Position numbers and translations under genes: made by a program. Below are positions 1 to 11,120 of a stretch of 64,000 nt of DNA, piece after piece; position 1 is the first letter of the stretch; each line of letters opens with the position of its first letter. The notes below the pieces were generated by a model that did not search any database, was not told the DNA's origin, and saw only the letters and a program-made list of their open reading frames with translations. This DNA is from Fragilaria crotonensis (taxonomy: Eukaryota > Bacillariophyta > Fragilariophyceae > Fragilariales > Fragilariaceae). The DNA is taken from assembly GCA_022925895.1 (NCBI GenBank), contig JAKSYS010000126.1:48566-112565 (forward strand). The letters are read 5' to 3'.

Positions 1-838
1 TAATTATTTCGCTGCACAAATCGAGGTGAATCAGGCTTGCCTATATCGCTCTCTGTTCTGTGCTCTCTATATCTCCAGTCGGGTACAAGTATTGTGCAAG
101 TAGGGCGTGATAGCGTTGTGCATATATGATAGAATTTGCTTTCCCCCTAAAATTTATGACGTCGACACTTACGCGGCATCACTCGTGCTGCTGATTCGTA
201 GAAATTGGGAAGGGAATTGCTCACTCGAACCGAAAATTGTCCTCGTTTTCCGTAGGTTTCTACTTACATCTAATTTTTATAGAAGTTACTACGTACGTTC
301 TTTTTGGAAATCAGTACCTGGTACTCAACGCACGCACTCACACTACTTGGGAAGGCCCTCCTCGCAAATCGCAACTCGCTACTCGTAGACGCGCAAGTCG
401 CAAGTTTATAATTATGTCGAAGTGTATACAAGACTGGCGTACTTGAGTACGTACAATGAACTCCTGAAGTCCACGAACTTGTGCATACAGTATGTACGAT
501 ACGATGTAGTAGTACTCTCTAGGTCGAGCACCATCATATGCATACATGTACATTGTACATACTTGGATGCTCAGTGTGCATAGGTACTCCGGCACTCTAC
601 TACGCATTTCTATCGCAGTTAGCAGGTACAGTACCGATTGGAAGTCATTCTCTACTTTGTGTGGTCGGAAGTCGGAGGGTGCATTCTTGACGCACCTGTA
701 CTTCCAACATCCCGAGCAGTCGCTGAAGAGGTGATAACGTTGTTTATGATTCTGGCCATCGAAAGATTTCATTTGAGACTAGTGTGATTTATTATTGTGT
801 CTTTTGAGGAGGACGCCGACTACTCCTTATTTGCAATC
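1..838. other. Intergenic spacer, no gene recognised
   Basis: Only short open frames without family resemblance lie here. The stretch is rich in short GTAC/TAC words, for example around 430-600, as in other spacers of this window. It presumably holds the promoter of the PHD/PWWP gene that follows, but no defined promoter motif can be named. Confidence 0.5.
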
Positions 839-3430
839 ATGGACGTGGCCCATGATGGTACGCAACCAAGAGGGCTTTTAATCGTAGGTCAAACTCATTG
901 CACTCCGTTGCTGACAGACACATCAAATGATGATCGAATTGTTCAGGAAACCAACCCTTCAATCAATGCCCATCAATTATTTGAATCCGCTGATGATGAG
1001 CAGATACACGTGTCAACAAGTAGATTCGAATGTGACATTGCCAAGGGGGATGTACCACCAAGATTCGAAACCGATTCCGAAAATCAGGGTTCGGTAGTGC
1101 TTCAATCGAGTTCTGAACGGCGCGCTGTAGCGGTGAAAGTGGACATTAGTGAAAGCGTGACCGGTTCAAAAGAGCACAGAGTTTCAGAGAACAAGCCTAA
1201 CCAAGTTTCCTCGAGGGCTTTCTATACTAGTGAAGACATGCGTGCCGTCGCACGACGAACGCAGCATGGGTGGGTCAACGCATCTCACAGAGATATCTTA
1301 TTTGGGCTGTTCCTTCACTCCGATGCATCGGATCTTGAGGATTTGGCAAAAAACACGCGTGTGCGCCTTCTCGGGAAGACCACCGCCAAGTGCAAATCAA
1401 GTCGAGGGCATGCCTTTGGGAGTGAGAAACAGGACACGTCTCTTCGTTCATCCCCGTTGTCTGTATTATCTCTCGTTCCTCTGGCTTTGTCAAAATCAGC
1501 ACTTTCTTTGTCTAGTTGCGACGAAGCCCGGTCTGGCATTGGTCAGAACCGTAGTGACTTCCAACGACCTAACCTTCAAAGGCTATCGCTGTCGGAGCTC
1601 GAAGCCAAAGTAATTGCAAAGTTTGAAATCAGCTCTACTGGGCAGAGTGCAATTGCGACAGAAAACCCCCAATATGCATGGCTCTTCAACCAGATTGGCA
1701 AGGAATTATCGCGACCGCTTGTTCCGCAGAAGACGAAGAGGTTCACCGCCATGCCCATACAATATAACGAATGTTCAATGAGTGCATTTGCAAAATGGGC
1801 CTTTTCGTCTCCTGATACCCACATGCGCAAGGAGGATGTAGTGGGTCCACCTGGTGCAATGGGCACTGACTTCCCTTCGTCTCCTCCAATGTTCCACTTC
1901 TGTCACATATGCAGACATTGGGGGCACTTCGAGCTAGATTGTACAGATTTATCTCGATCAGAGCTACGGACTGTGTTGGATGTGGAAGCGACTGCGTGTC
2001 AAGGTCTGCATGGAATGGAAGGGCACTCTGACATCGGCAAAAAGGAGTACTTGAGATCATCGAGACCACCAGCTTCTTTACCTCGAGGATGTGTTTTTTG
2101 TAAATCGTGTTTGCCGGCGCCTACACTTGTTTGTAATGAGTGCGCGTCCCTCTGCCATCCCGGATGTGTGGAAGCCCCTTTAGAGCGAACATATCTAGTC
2201 GAATGGTTGTGCCCTTCGTGTGAAACGAACGACAAGAGCAGAGAACTTGACTCTGTGGTGGAGTTAGAAGGTTGCGAAGGGTATGTTATTGAGCAAAGGA
2301 ATCTTCCATGTTATCTTTCAGTGGGCGGTACTCCGTCAAAATCTCGCGGAATATCCTTCAACGAGAGATCATGGTCTAGAGTAATTGCAATTTTGGACAA
2401 CAAGGTGATGACAATCGCCCCGAAACCTGCAGAACCAAGCACTGTGGCATCAAAGAGTGTTAATGAGAAACAATTGCTTCCTGTCGGAGAGTTCTGTTGG
2501 GCGAAACGACAGCACGCTTCAATCGGGACAATTGGTCGCGATGAGTGGTGGCCGGCTCAGGTGATTGGAATCGTGGCAAATGATTTGAGACAAATCTCTG
2601 GTGATTCGGTCGAGGTGACGCCATACTTGGTCAAGATGCTCGCCGTTAGTCGAGCTTCTCGTGTGCGAGCGACATCAACCCTTCCTTTCCTAACGAATTT
2701 TCGAACTGTTGGCTACAGGAGGTTGTCTCACCGAAAGAACTCTAAATCATACGTGGAAAAGAGGTTTCGTATTGGAGTTCAGGAAGTGATCGAAAAAATG
2801 GGTTTCAAAACAATTCATAATGCGTTGACTGAGATTGACGAGCTCCTTAAAACAAATCAGAATCCTGAACACCAAATGTCGCCGCCGGCGAAGCGCGCCC
2901 TTCCTTTAAAGGATCAGAATTCTGAGCACAGTACATCGCTGTCTTCAAAACGTGCCCGTCCGGACAGCGAAGTTGCCACCTTCAAGCAAGACGGGTTCGT
3001 CATACGTGCTCGGATCTCAGGAAAGTCCGAAGAAATGCTTGGCGCGACCCAGCATGAGAGCTGCGACCTCGGTCGTGGGATCCAAAATTGTGCGAAGGTT
3101 TATTCCCGAACAAAGCTCACAGGTTGTCTAGTTGCTTGGCTGTCAGTAGACCAACCTGATGTTCAGATGAGAGTTGGAACCATTCTCGCTGCTGACATCG
3201 AAGCCAAGATGGCGCTTGTGAGTGCTATTCCCCAGTGGGAAACCAAGCTCAGGCCCGCGCGTTCTAATAACGGAGTCGTCCTCTGTGCCTACCAAACCAC
3301 AGCATCGGTATGGATGCCCATGCATAAACTACATATGATCTCCAATGGACCAGAGAGACACTACGAACGTGAATTATCACAGACATTCGTTGACGAAATG
3401 CTGGAAAAGCTCAGTGTCCAGTCAAAATAG
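839..3430 (+). CDS. PHD-finger / zinc-knuckle / PWWP-like chromatin protein
   Basis: A probable nuclear chromatin-reader protein of 863 residues. I chose the ATG at 839; the frame opens further upstream but has no earlier ATG. In order it shows: a long low-complexity N-terminal half; a CCHC zinc knuckle near residues 353-367 (C-x2-C-x4-H-x4-C, beginning CHICRHWGHF); a PHD-like Cys/His cluster near 417-460 (CVFCKSC, LVCNEC, CHPGC, WLCPSC); and a PWWP-like segment near 548-610 that starts VGEFCWAKR and carries EWWPAQVIGI. PHD and PWWP modules usually bind histone tails and nucleosomes. The combination with a zinc knuckle suggests chromatin and nucleic-acid binding, which is inference. The frame is unbroken over 2.6 kb, unlike many genes here. 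No catalytic domain is seen. The exact family is not recognised. Confidence 0.8.
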   Translation: MDVAHDGTQPRGLLIVGQTHCTPLLTDTSNDDRIVQETNPSINAHQLFESADDEQIHVSTSRFECDIAKGDVPPRFETDSENQGSVVLQSSSERRAVAVKVDISESVTGSKEHRVSENKPNQVSSRAFYTSEDMRAVARRTQHGWVNASHRDILFGLFLHSDASDLEDLAKNTRVRLLGKTTAKCKSSRGHAFGSEKQDTSLRSSPLSVLSLVPLALSKSALSLSSCDEARSGIGQNRSDFQRPNLQRLSLSELEAKVIAKFEISSTGQSAIATENPQYAWLFNQIGKELSRPLVPQKTKRFTAMPIQYNECSMSAFAKWAFSSPDTHMRKEDVVGPPGAMGTDFPSSPPMFHFCHICRHWGHFELDCTDLSRSELRTVLDVEATACQGLHGMEGHSDIGKKEYLRSSRPPASLPRGCVFCKSCLPAPTLVCNECASLCHPGCVEAPLERTYLVEWLCPSCETNDKSRELDSVVELEGCEGYVIEQRNLPCYLSVGGTPSKSRGISFNERSWSRVIAILDNKVMTIAPKPAEPSTVASKSVNEKQLLPVGEFCWAKRQHASIGTIGRDEWWPAQVIGIVANDLRQISGDSVEVTPYLVKMLAVSRASRVRATSTLPFLTNFRTVGYRRLSHRKNSKSYVEKRFRIGVQEVIEKMGFKTIHNALTEIDELLKTNQNPEHQMSPPAKRALPLKDQNSEHSTSLSSKRARPDSEVATFKQDGFVIRARISGKSEEMLGATQHESCDLGRGIQNCAKVYSRTKLTGCLVAWLSVDQPDVQMRVGTILAADIEAKMALVSAIPQWETKLRPARSNNGVVLCAYQTTASVWMPMHKLHMISNGPERHYERELSQTFVDEMLEKLSVQSK

Positions 3431-4900
3431 AGCCAAAAGTGACGAATGAATATGTTATATAAGTAAGGTCTGGACTTCTAGCAGAGGTGGCAACTGGTGC
3501 ACCTTGTCCGCGAAACTCGAGTTCGCGAAGGTAAATTGCATTGCGTGCAAGTACAGCCAACGAAACAATATGCTGTAGAATGATTTCCTTTTGCCTCATG
3601 ACGTATGGACTTGCGACAAAGGCCGAAACTGCAGCGTTTCCACGAAAACTCGTCATCACCATGGTGAACATGTATTTGGCTGCAAGAGTATCAATCAATC
3701 ATCACGTGTCGAATTCTATGTCACTGCTGTCCACTTTGCTATAGAAGGTCTGAAAAATGATTGACACGTTTACATTGTCGATGTGAAGTGAAGCCTGCTC
3801 GTGGTGAAATCGTCACTGTCTTTACTTCCTCTTGCTTGTCGAAACGTGACCATGGGAATCAATCACAAACAATAAATATGGCGGCTGAACGAAAACACCA
3901 CAAATAACCATACGTGGCAGATGTGAAGATATCACGCTGCGTTGGATACAAAGAGAGGGGCAAGGATCGTTTTTGTTTACAACACCAGTCCTTATTTGCA
4001 CTCCAGTACGTAGAAGAAGAGGAAAGTGATATCATTATTATGGAATTTGTGTCAAAACTGGATTGCAGAACATTCCGCTCCGAAAATATGTTGATAAATG
4101 ATGAATGATCAACATTTCACGCATAACATCTGACATCCATGTGACGCTTTTTGAGTGGTATCACGTCGTGAGATTTTGTTGCGGGGTCAAGCGTCTATTT
4201 TTGTTTCGACCAAAATGATCGTAAGGTCCGGGTTATATTATGTAGAGTCTACATCAATTCTCTAATACTGCTGGCGTAAGTGCGTTCGTCGAGATCGACC
4301 CTGCAGCCCCCCATCGCCAGAATTGAGTGTAAACTGTAAACGGAACAGGACTAAAATGTCGTATAGACACGTGATAAACGTATGTCGCAGTTATCATACG
4401 ACGATACGCGGTTGGGTTTGCACATCCACGAATCGTATTCAATGTTAGAAAAATTAATAGCACAAGGTACAAGTATGCAATGATACAGACTCCAGAGGAA
4501 GTACGGAGTAGTACTACGGGAGGTCCGGTAAAATCACTTTCCTTCTCGTAGCTTCTACATGCAATTAATACCAAGCAGAGGTGCGTGGCCGGACCTTCCC
4601 TGGACAACCCTGTACTTAGTACTTCGAGTACCATAGTACCACAAACACCTGTCCAATATTGTCCTTTGTCCACGGTAAGTTTTTGAGCAGGGTTCTCATC
4701 TCATTTTCTCGGTCATTTCTGTAGAGACTTAGTAATATCCAACGCGTAGGCGATGCTGGCGTCTGGCGGAGGGCATTTAGAATTACTGCCCCTGCATATT
4801 CTGTATACATTTTTTTTTGAATGAACGTCAGTGAGATGCAGTGATCTGATTATCTTTGCAATCAAGCCTTTAGAAATTTATCTATGTTGACCAGTGCACT
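3431..4900. other. Intergenic spacer with GGAAGGTCCGG-type motifs
   Basis: No convincing gene. Small open frames at 3914-4108 and 4254-4673 lack any family signature. The word GG(A)AGGTCCGG appears at about 4523 and in inverse orientation at about 4584-4594. It recurs elsewhere in the window and is probably the footprint of a dispersed repeat. Confidence 0.4.
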
Positions 4901-7900
4901 TCTACTACTAGAAGGTCCGGTATGTCTCTTCTTGAAATGTGTCCGGTTTTTTTTTCAACATCCGAGTTTGCAAGTACTCATAACCAATATATCGGGGTTC
5001 CAGTTCCTTTTTGATTGGATCAAGTATTGCCCATTTGGGAAAAGGAAATTGAAGTCCCAAGAGTTCCAATTTCAACCGTAGTTGAAGCAATGGTGACAGT
5101 ACTTGGTAGGGTCCTAAGGCCATGAAATCCATTTGTCAATGCTTGCATGCACCTTCAAGTGCAATGAGTGGAAGGAGGACACAGAGGATGTCATATTCTG
5201 TCAATGAGTTAGCATCAACGCTTAATCCTGTTGTGAATATGTCTACTTTGAGTGCACATCAGCTTATTCTTCGGCAGCACTGTCAAAGAATGATCAATCA
5301 TGGCAGTTCTTCCCTCCGATGCAGTGCTTGCAAGTATCAAAATTGTCAGTTTAGGACATCTATGAAGAACTTTGATACATCTATTTCCTACATGCAAATC
5401 ATTTAAAATTTGATACTTTCACCTGTTGTACCTGTTGGTAAGTATTAACATAATTGCATCATATGCTGGCAAGAAACAAATGAAGTATTGAAACAACAGA
5501 GCAATAGTGGCAGACGTTTGCCTAGTATTGTGCATTGTACACCATGACATCATTTGGCACCAGTCACACCAATGCCATCAATAGCAGCTGGCTTGTTGTT
5601 GATACCATCAACTGGCATCCATGTTTGCTTACAAGCAAGTACCCATAAATCTACAACCCAATACTCTGTTGCAGAAGGTTTCTGACAAGTTTTAAGTCTT
5701 GATTTTTGGTGCTGCTATGCAGCGGTCAATGATGAAGTACTGATTTGAATTCACATGCCAAACATCTAAAGATTGCATCAAGCCCTGACATAGCAGCAGT
5801 GTGTGATACTTGGTGATGGTTTGTAATTTGCTTGTTGATTGCAAAGCATGGCTCGCTCACCCTTGGATTGCCTTACATTTGAAGAGGTATTTCTCCTTCA
5901 AAAAATGAAAGAGGGAAAATGCCAGTGCTAGTTGAACATGCCATACCTGGCAACAACATCAGATGCTGCTATGATAACAAGAGGGACAGAAGGTGTGAAT
6001 ACCACAATTATTCACAATGCTCACACACAAGTATGCAATTCTAAATGGAGACAATTGCTGCACATGTGCTTGCTCTGGTTGCTAAGCAGCACAACTTCTG
6101 CTCCCATCACCAATGATATCAACACTCTTGTTCTACCTGCCACTGCAAGGGATCAGTGGAAGACAAGCAAGGTAAATGGTGTTGTGCTGTTGGTCCACTT
6201 TACTCAAGATCCTCCTGAGCCCAGTGGTGTCATGGAGAGAAAACATTATCATGCTGGAAGCAAGGGTTCCACAATTGTATTTCACGCCATTGCTTCTTGC
6301 AATACCTGCACTCTTCACAATCAACCCAGCCCCAACAGCAGCCCTCTCACTATTCTTGAGAAGCCAACTGACGACTTAGAGAGGTTGATTGCACACATGT
6401 CTGAAAAGGCATCCAACACATCATTTTGTTTAGTTTATCATGATGTTGCTTTGTGCCGACAATAAGTATGAGCCTCGCCGAATGTCAAATTGTTGGCTCC
6501 CTGCTGTAAACTGGGAAAAGCAATAAGGAAGTCTGGTCACGTGGATGATTCCGTCATGATTGATGTGCAAAAAACAGCAATGTCAAAGTCAAGCTTATTT
6601 GAAGAACTGGTGACAAAGTTTCTTGATGGCTTAAGGTATCTGGCATGTTAGCTACCTAGGTATCAATTACCTACACCAATAAGTCTACTATTTCATCAAG
6701 GAAACAAGACAGGGGGCTTTCCCGCGGCCTTTAAATGTTACAAGCAAGAAAGGGTCCAACCAAATGCTGCAAATGTACACATAATTTCTTCAACAAGAGG
6801 GAGATAGAGTACTGTCAAAAGTGCACCAGTTCTGCTATTGACAAGATTGGGCATTCTGGTGCGCACCAATCAAAATGAGAATGAGAAAGAGGGTTCTTGA
6901 TAATGTTGCTGATCCAATAGGTTGGTATTGGCTTGAAAGTCCAGAAACATGATATAAACTCGCTCTTCAATCAACAAAGGAGCGAATGCAGTGGAGTTGC
7001 CAATGTGGTGAGCAACATCACTGATAGTACAACCACTATTGAAAGTCCCAAGGAGTCCTAGGAGCACTGTATCATTCAGCTTCAGGGTGTTCACAAGAGC
7101 AAAGGTAGCTGGTGTGGTAGTTTTTGAGATTTGACAGAGGGCTGCGTTTCTCTGTTTGGCTTACCAACTGGCACTTGCCAACATGAAAAAATGGACACGG
7201 TATCACGGCTGCAAAGTAGCTTATCAAACTTAGAACATAGCCGTAGGAGCTCAAACGATTTCCTCATCCAAAGCCATACATCCATTGTGGAAAAATCCCC
7301 TGCCAAGCTGATGGAGATGTTTCCCCGATGCATAAGACCAGATTGTTGTTTTCGGACTTAGAAATTTGGAAACACTAACAACCTTACACGACTTCTTTGC
7401 TTCTTCTGACTCTGATCCCAGTCTTGGTATCAGAGTGGCTGAAGGATGAGGAGGTCATCAAGGCAGCAGATACTATAACTAGTAGTACTACCGAGAGCAA
7501 CACACGACTGCAACTGGTGATCACAACCACACCAACCATGAAGTTCTTAAAAGATAGTACTTTCTTTGGGCTCATAGACTTCAAAAGATGAGCTTCTCAA
7601 CAGCATGGCACTGGATCCGTCTACTAGGCTTCGGTTTGATGCATGACAAAAGAGCTCCTTGATGGTCATGAGCGGGACAAAGTTGTGGCTAATTGCTCAC
7701 ACTTGAACTAGTATCTGACAGAGTCAGAACCCCATAATTATCAGTTGATACAAGTATCTACTATAAGAGAAGCTATGACCGGTTGTAAAGATTTGGTCAT
7801 TGGATTAGGACACAGCTAGTTTGACATTGTGGTAATGAACGACGACTCATAGAATTCCACATTGGCTGACTACTGACATTACATCCGAGGAGGCACTGCT

Positions 7901-7950
7901 GGTGCATTGATATGAAGGCTGGAAGATGCCAAAGCAACAACCGGCATACA
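4901..7950. mobile_element. Eroded transposon-like region, 5' part
   Basis: This three-kilobase stretch has no intact gene but differs in texture from neighbouring spacers: longer partly open frames (for example 5932-6465, 177 residues, and 7131-7361) broken by stops. It lies directly upstream of the recognisable transposase remnant at about 7950-9270 and is on the same strand, so it is most simply the decayed 5' part of the same element. The 177-residue frame is not recognised. A GAAGGTCCGG word at about 4911 may mark the left edge, with the inverse word at 10391-10402 on the far side, but the intervening length and the lack of a clear target duplication leave this open. Confidence 0.35.
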
Positions 7951-9270
7951 AGTGTCTTCAAGAGCAAGGCCGCTCATGATTGTTGGGCAGCAAGATGAAA
8001 GCATATTTGTACAGTATTTGTTGGGAGCTAAGACTTGGATTGGCCCAAAAGGTCAGAGACTGCGAGTACTCCTGAAGTCTGAAGAAAATGGTTACATACT
8101 GTCGGTATTTGCTGTATCAAGAGAATTTGGATTTGGCAGACTGTTGATGAATCATGAGTTGGAAAAGATCATCTCCAAGAGGTGAGCAAGCACAGCATCA
8201 TACACCAATAAGAATGCAACAATGGAGATTTTGGGAACTTTCAATAAACTAGTCCTGACAGAATCTCCATTCATAAATACTTACTTATTGGAATAAGCAA
8301 TCAAGGCTGAAATCTGTATCACATGAGTCTTCAATTTGAAGACATGATTGTTGATTGTTTGCGAACTGTACCCCAACTATGACTTGGTATTCATTTTTGA
8401 TCACACGACGCGGGGACATGCTTGCCAGCAATGCAAGCATTTACTCAGTGCTCAACAAATGTTGAGTTCCTATAGAGAAGCACAGCCAAGAGAGAGATAA
8501 AACAATCATGACAGATGAGGGGTCTCTCAGTCCAATTAACACCATGCAAACATTCAGTCTTTGGTATTTCAAGTTGATGATGTTGGTCCATGTTATCTAT
8601 CTGAACATCAACATAGTAGTAGAATTTTTCAATGTCATGACCAACCAACAGGCAAAACCAAAGTTGTTCTAAGGTGCAAGAATGTGCTACTTGAGGTTCT
8701 GAAAGATAGTTCTTCAACAGTAACAATGAGGGCATATGAAAAACAAGCTCAAGATTTTGCAAGAAACAGTGGCATCAAAGTAGTTGATATTAAGGAACAA
8801 ATTGCTCCCGGATAGGAGGGAAAGCCTTAAGGCCTCGTCCTGCAAGCAAGTTCTGGGGGCAAGGACTAAGTGACGACGGAGCATCATTAGAACAATACAT
8901 GCTTGAAGAAAAAGATGCAATCACAGGCATTGTAGACTTACATTTCTAACTTCGGCACCTTATGGCCGAACGTTGTGATTTCAAAGAGTTCAAGAGAAAG
9001 GAAAGTGCTCTTCATTATCTAGGGTCTTGCTTGGGCATGTTTTGGTTAATCTCATGCCAATCACAGTTTCATGCCATATTGGCTGGTGAGGATATTGGCT
9101 GAGTGCAGCTGGGCACACACCAAAGTATTCATCCAATCCATGAGATTATCAAGGAAATGAGGTTATGACAACTTTAAGCAGCATGATAAAGATGCAATCT
9201 GTAAATCTGCTCACAAAAGTGCAGATTTATACATATGCACTTGCCAACATCTTGAACATCAGCACCAGCA
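7951..9270 (+). pseudogene. Degenerate DDE-type transposase-like gene (diatom repeat family)
   Basis: Broken coding sequence of a transposase-like family that I recall from many diatom genomes as repeated hypothetical proteins. The frame at 7952-8185 carries IVGQQDESIFVQYLLGAK and then REFGFG near residue 60, matching the family pattern GQDE-x-IF-x-QY ... SREFGFG, where the first Asp would be a DDE catalytic residue. Around 8561-8690, in two frames, FQVDDV and a degraded counterpart of the FDHSxGHxK block can be followed. Around 8970-9200 remnants of the C-terminal block (AILAGEDIG, then SWAHTK) correspond to the family's HxELAGxGIEYxWGxxK pattern. Several stops and frame changes intervene, so it is inactive. 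The family assignment is from memory and of moderate certainty; the decay is directly visible. Confidence 0.5.
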
Positions 9271-9931
9271 AGCTGCTGCTGCTGCTGCAAATGATGGTAT
9301 GAATTCCTTGAATTCCTCTTCTGCCGGCAGTTTGACTCGTGTTACTCTGATTCCTACACACCCAACAGGAACTCCTAAGGGCTCTACTCAGGTATACCCT
9401 ATTTGCATTAAATGGGTCATCCTTGTCATTTCACCATACAGTACTCATACACAGTAAAGTAGGAATTTTTGTACAGTACATGGTTTAATGCAAACAAGCT
9501 GAGTGTGATGCATCTTGGGTATTTAATGACTCTGCATCTTGGGTATTTAATGACTCCTAAGGCTGCTGAAGAAAGCCTCCTTTATGAGTCACAGGTGTGC
9601 TCACCGCTTTGACAGCAGCTTTGTTCATTCCAAGTTGAGGAATGCGAGATTCTTAGGTGACTTATTGTGAGAGCAGCAACTGTATCATGAAATAATAATT
9701 CATAACGACAGATATGGATTGCAGAATTATTGGGCGGGATTTTACTCTTGGACTTGTAGATTCACATATAATGTACAACTAGTGGGTTCCTCACAACTGA
9801 TCGGAGTAGTATGATACATACCACAGGATGCAGGATAGAGGACGCGCAGTACAGTACCCCAACCCCAAACTTGTCAATACTCCGTAAACACACCATTTAA
9901 GTAGCATACATTTTTTGTTCTACAGTACCCT

Positions 9932-10402
9932 GGAAGGTCCGGCAATACGGGCGAAGTCCTGAATAAAGGAAGTATGCGCGCCCGCCGGGAGAAACAAGTT
10001 CCGATCTATGTCTGGCTGGCGCAAATTGGATGTGCCGGCGTGGTGGTGACGGCGGACGTCTGTATTTGCTTACAGCGATTGCTTACGGATGAAATTGCTT
10101 GTTACTACATTGTAAGCAGAAATGCTTAGCTACCCTGTCTTTCTACGTAAAACATACCAATTTTCAAACACCTAAATAAAATTTACTTACAGCAAAGAAC
10201 GAAAATCAAATTTGCTTACAGAAAAATTTGCTTACAAATTTGCTTACCGGCATAATTTGCTTACTGATTTGCTTACTGTCAAGAAAATTTGCTTACGATG
10301 CAGCAACCTTGCCGGCTCGGACATTACGATTGCTAAAATTCCCCAAATCGGAGCAAGGCTGGCGCGCAAACTCAACTGCCCCTGGTACATGCCGGACCTT
10401 CC
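9932..10402. repeat. Inverted-repeat-bounded segment (GGAAGGTCCGGCA)
   Basis: GGAAGGTCCGGCA at 9932-9944 is repeated exactly in inverse orientation at 10390-10402, 471 bp end to end. No convincing target-site duplication flanks it, only loosely similar GTACC words. The same core word occurs at about 4523, 4585, 4911 and 46871. It may be a small nonautonomous element or a pair of solo repeat ends. Confidence 0.45.
10065..10298 (+). repeat. Cluster of TTTGCTTAC repeats
   Basis: The nonamer TTTGCTTAC occurs seven times exactly: once at 10065 and six times between about 10209 and 10298, spaced irregularly by roughly 10-25 bp. Relaxed versions lie between (ATTGCTTAC, TTTACTTAC, and GTAAGCA in inverse). 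It is AT-rich, non-coding and lies inside the inverted-repeat segment 9932-10402. Function unknown. Confidence 0.75.
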
Positions 10403-10727
10403 TGGTACCAACTACAAACGGCGGAAGCTACTACATGACGAAAAGTACACAGTACAGTACCCCCAATGTTGTGGTCATCCGCCCCAGTATTGCAGTTCAT
10501 CGCACGGTATGTTTTACAGTAGCATCTGTGAAGCAACCTGTTAACAAGACGAATTCATATGACTATTCCATCCAGTAACTTTGAATACGTACAGTACATT
10601 ACTACAGTAAGGTAAGACACTGTCGTTTCAACATAAATTACTGTCGATTTATGTACTGTAGACCTGTAGTACATGTACTCCACGTAACAGTGCAACAGTA
10701 CCCCAGAGTGGTCATACTCCGTAACAG

Positions 10728-10758
<31 letters not shown>

Positions 10759-10762
10759 CGCA
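10728..10762. repeat. (AC)n microsatellite
   Basis: An uninterrupted (AC)12 run at 10728-10751 is followed by an imperfect ACACG-containing continuation. It is non-coding and about 360 bp upstream of the PAN2 start. Confidence 0.95.
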
Positions 10763-11120
10763 CCAAGCAAATTTAAAAAGGAGTAGGATATACGGTACAA
10801 GTACCAAGCTGTACGCTAGGATGGTTAGGCTGAAACCTCCCATACGGATCTTCTTGGAACTTCGAACTCGTGTGATATGCAAACTTGCATACTCGTACCA
10901 GGTACCAGGTATTGTACTATTGCGAGTGCTCTCTCGATTAGTGGTACTTGTACCTTGTACAGTACAAGTAGCAGGTATGATATGATATGCACATAGCAGT
11001 ATGCTCTTTTTTACTCCTACTTAGCTAAGTAGTAGAGTAGACTGCAGTAGAATCATACTCCGAGTATCTTGATTTCAGGGAACACGCCACTCAAAAGGAC
11101 CCCAGTATCTGAGCCTGAAC

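Noticed and set aside
338-772. Minus-strand 144-residue open frame as a gene
   Set aside because: Low-complexity GTAC-rich spacer, no signature, and overlapping comparable frames on the other strand.
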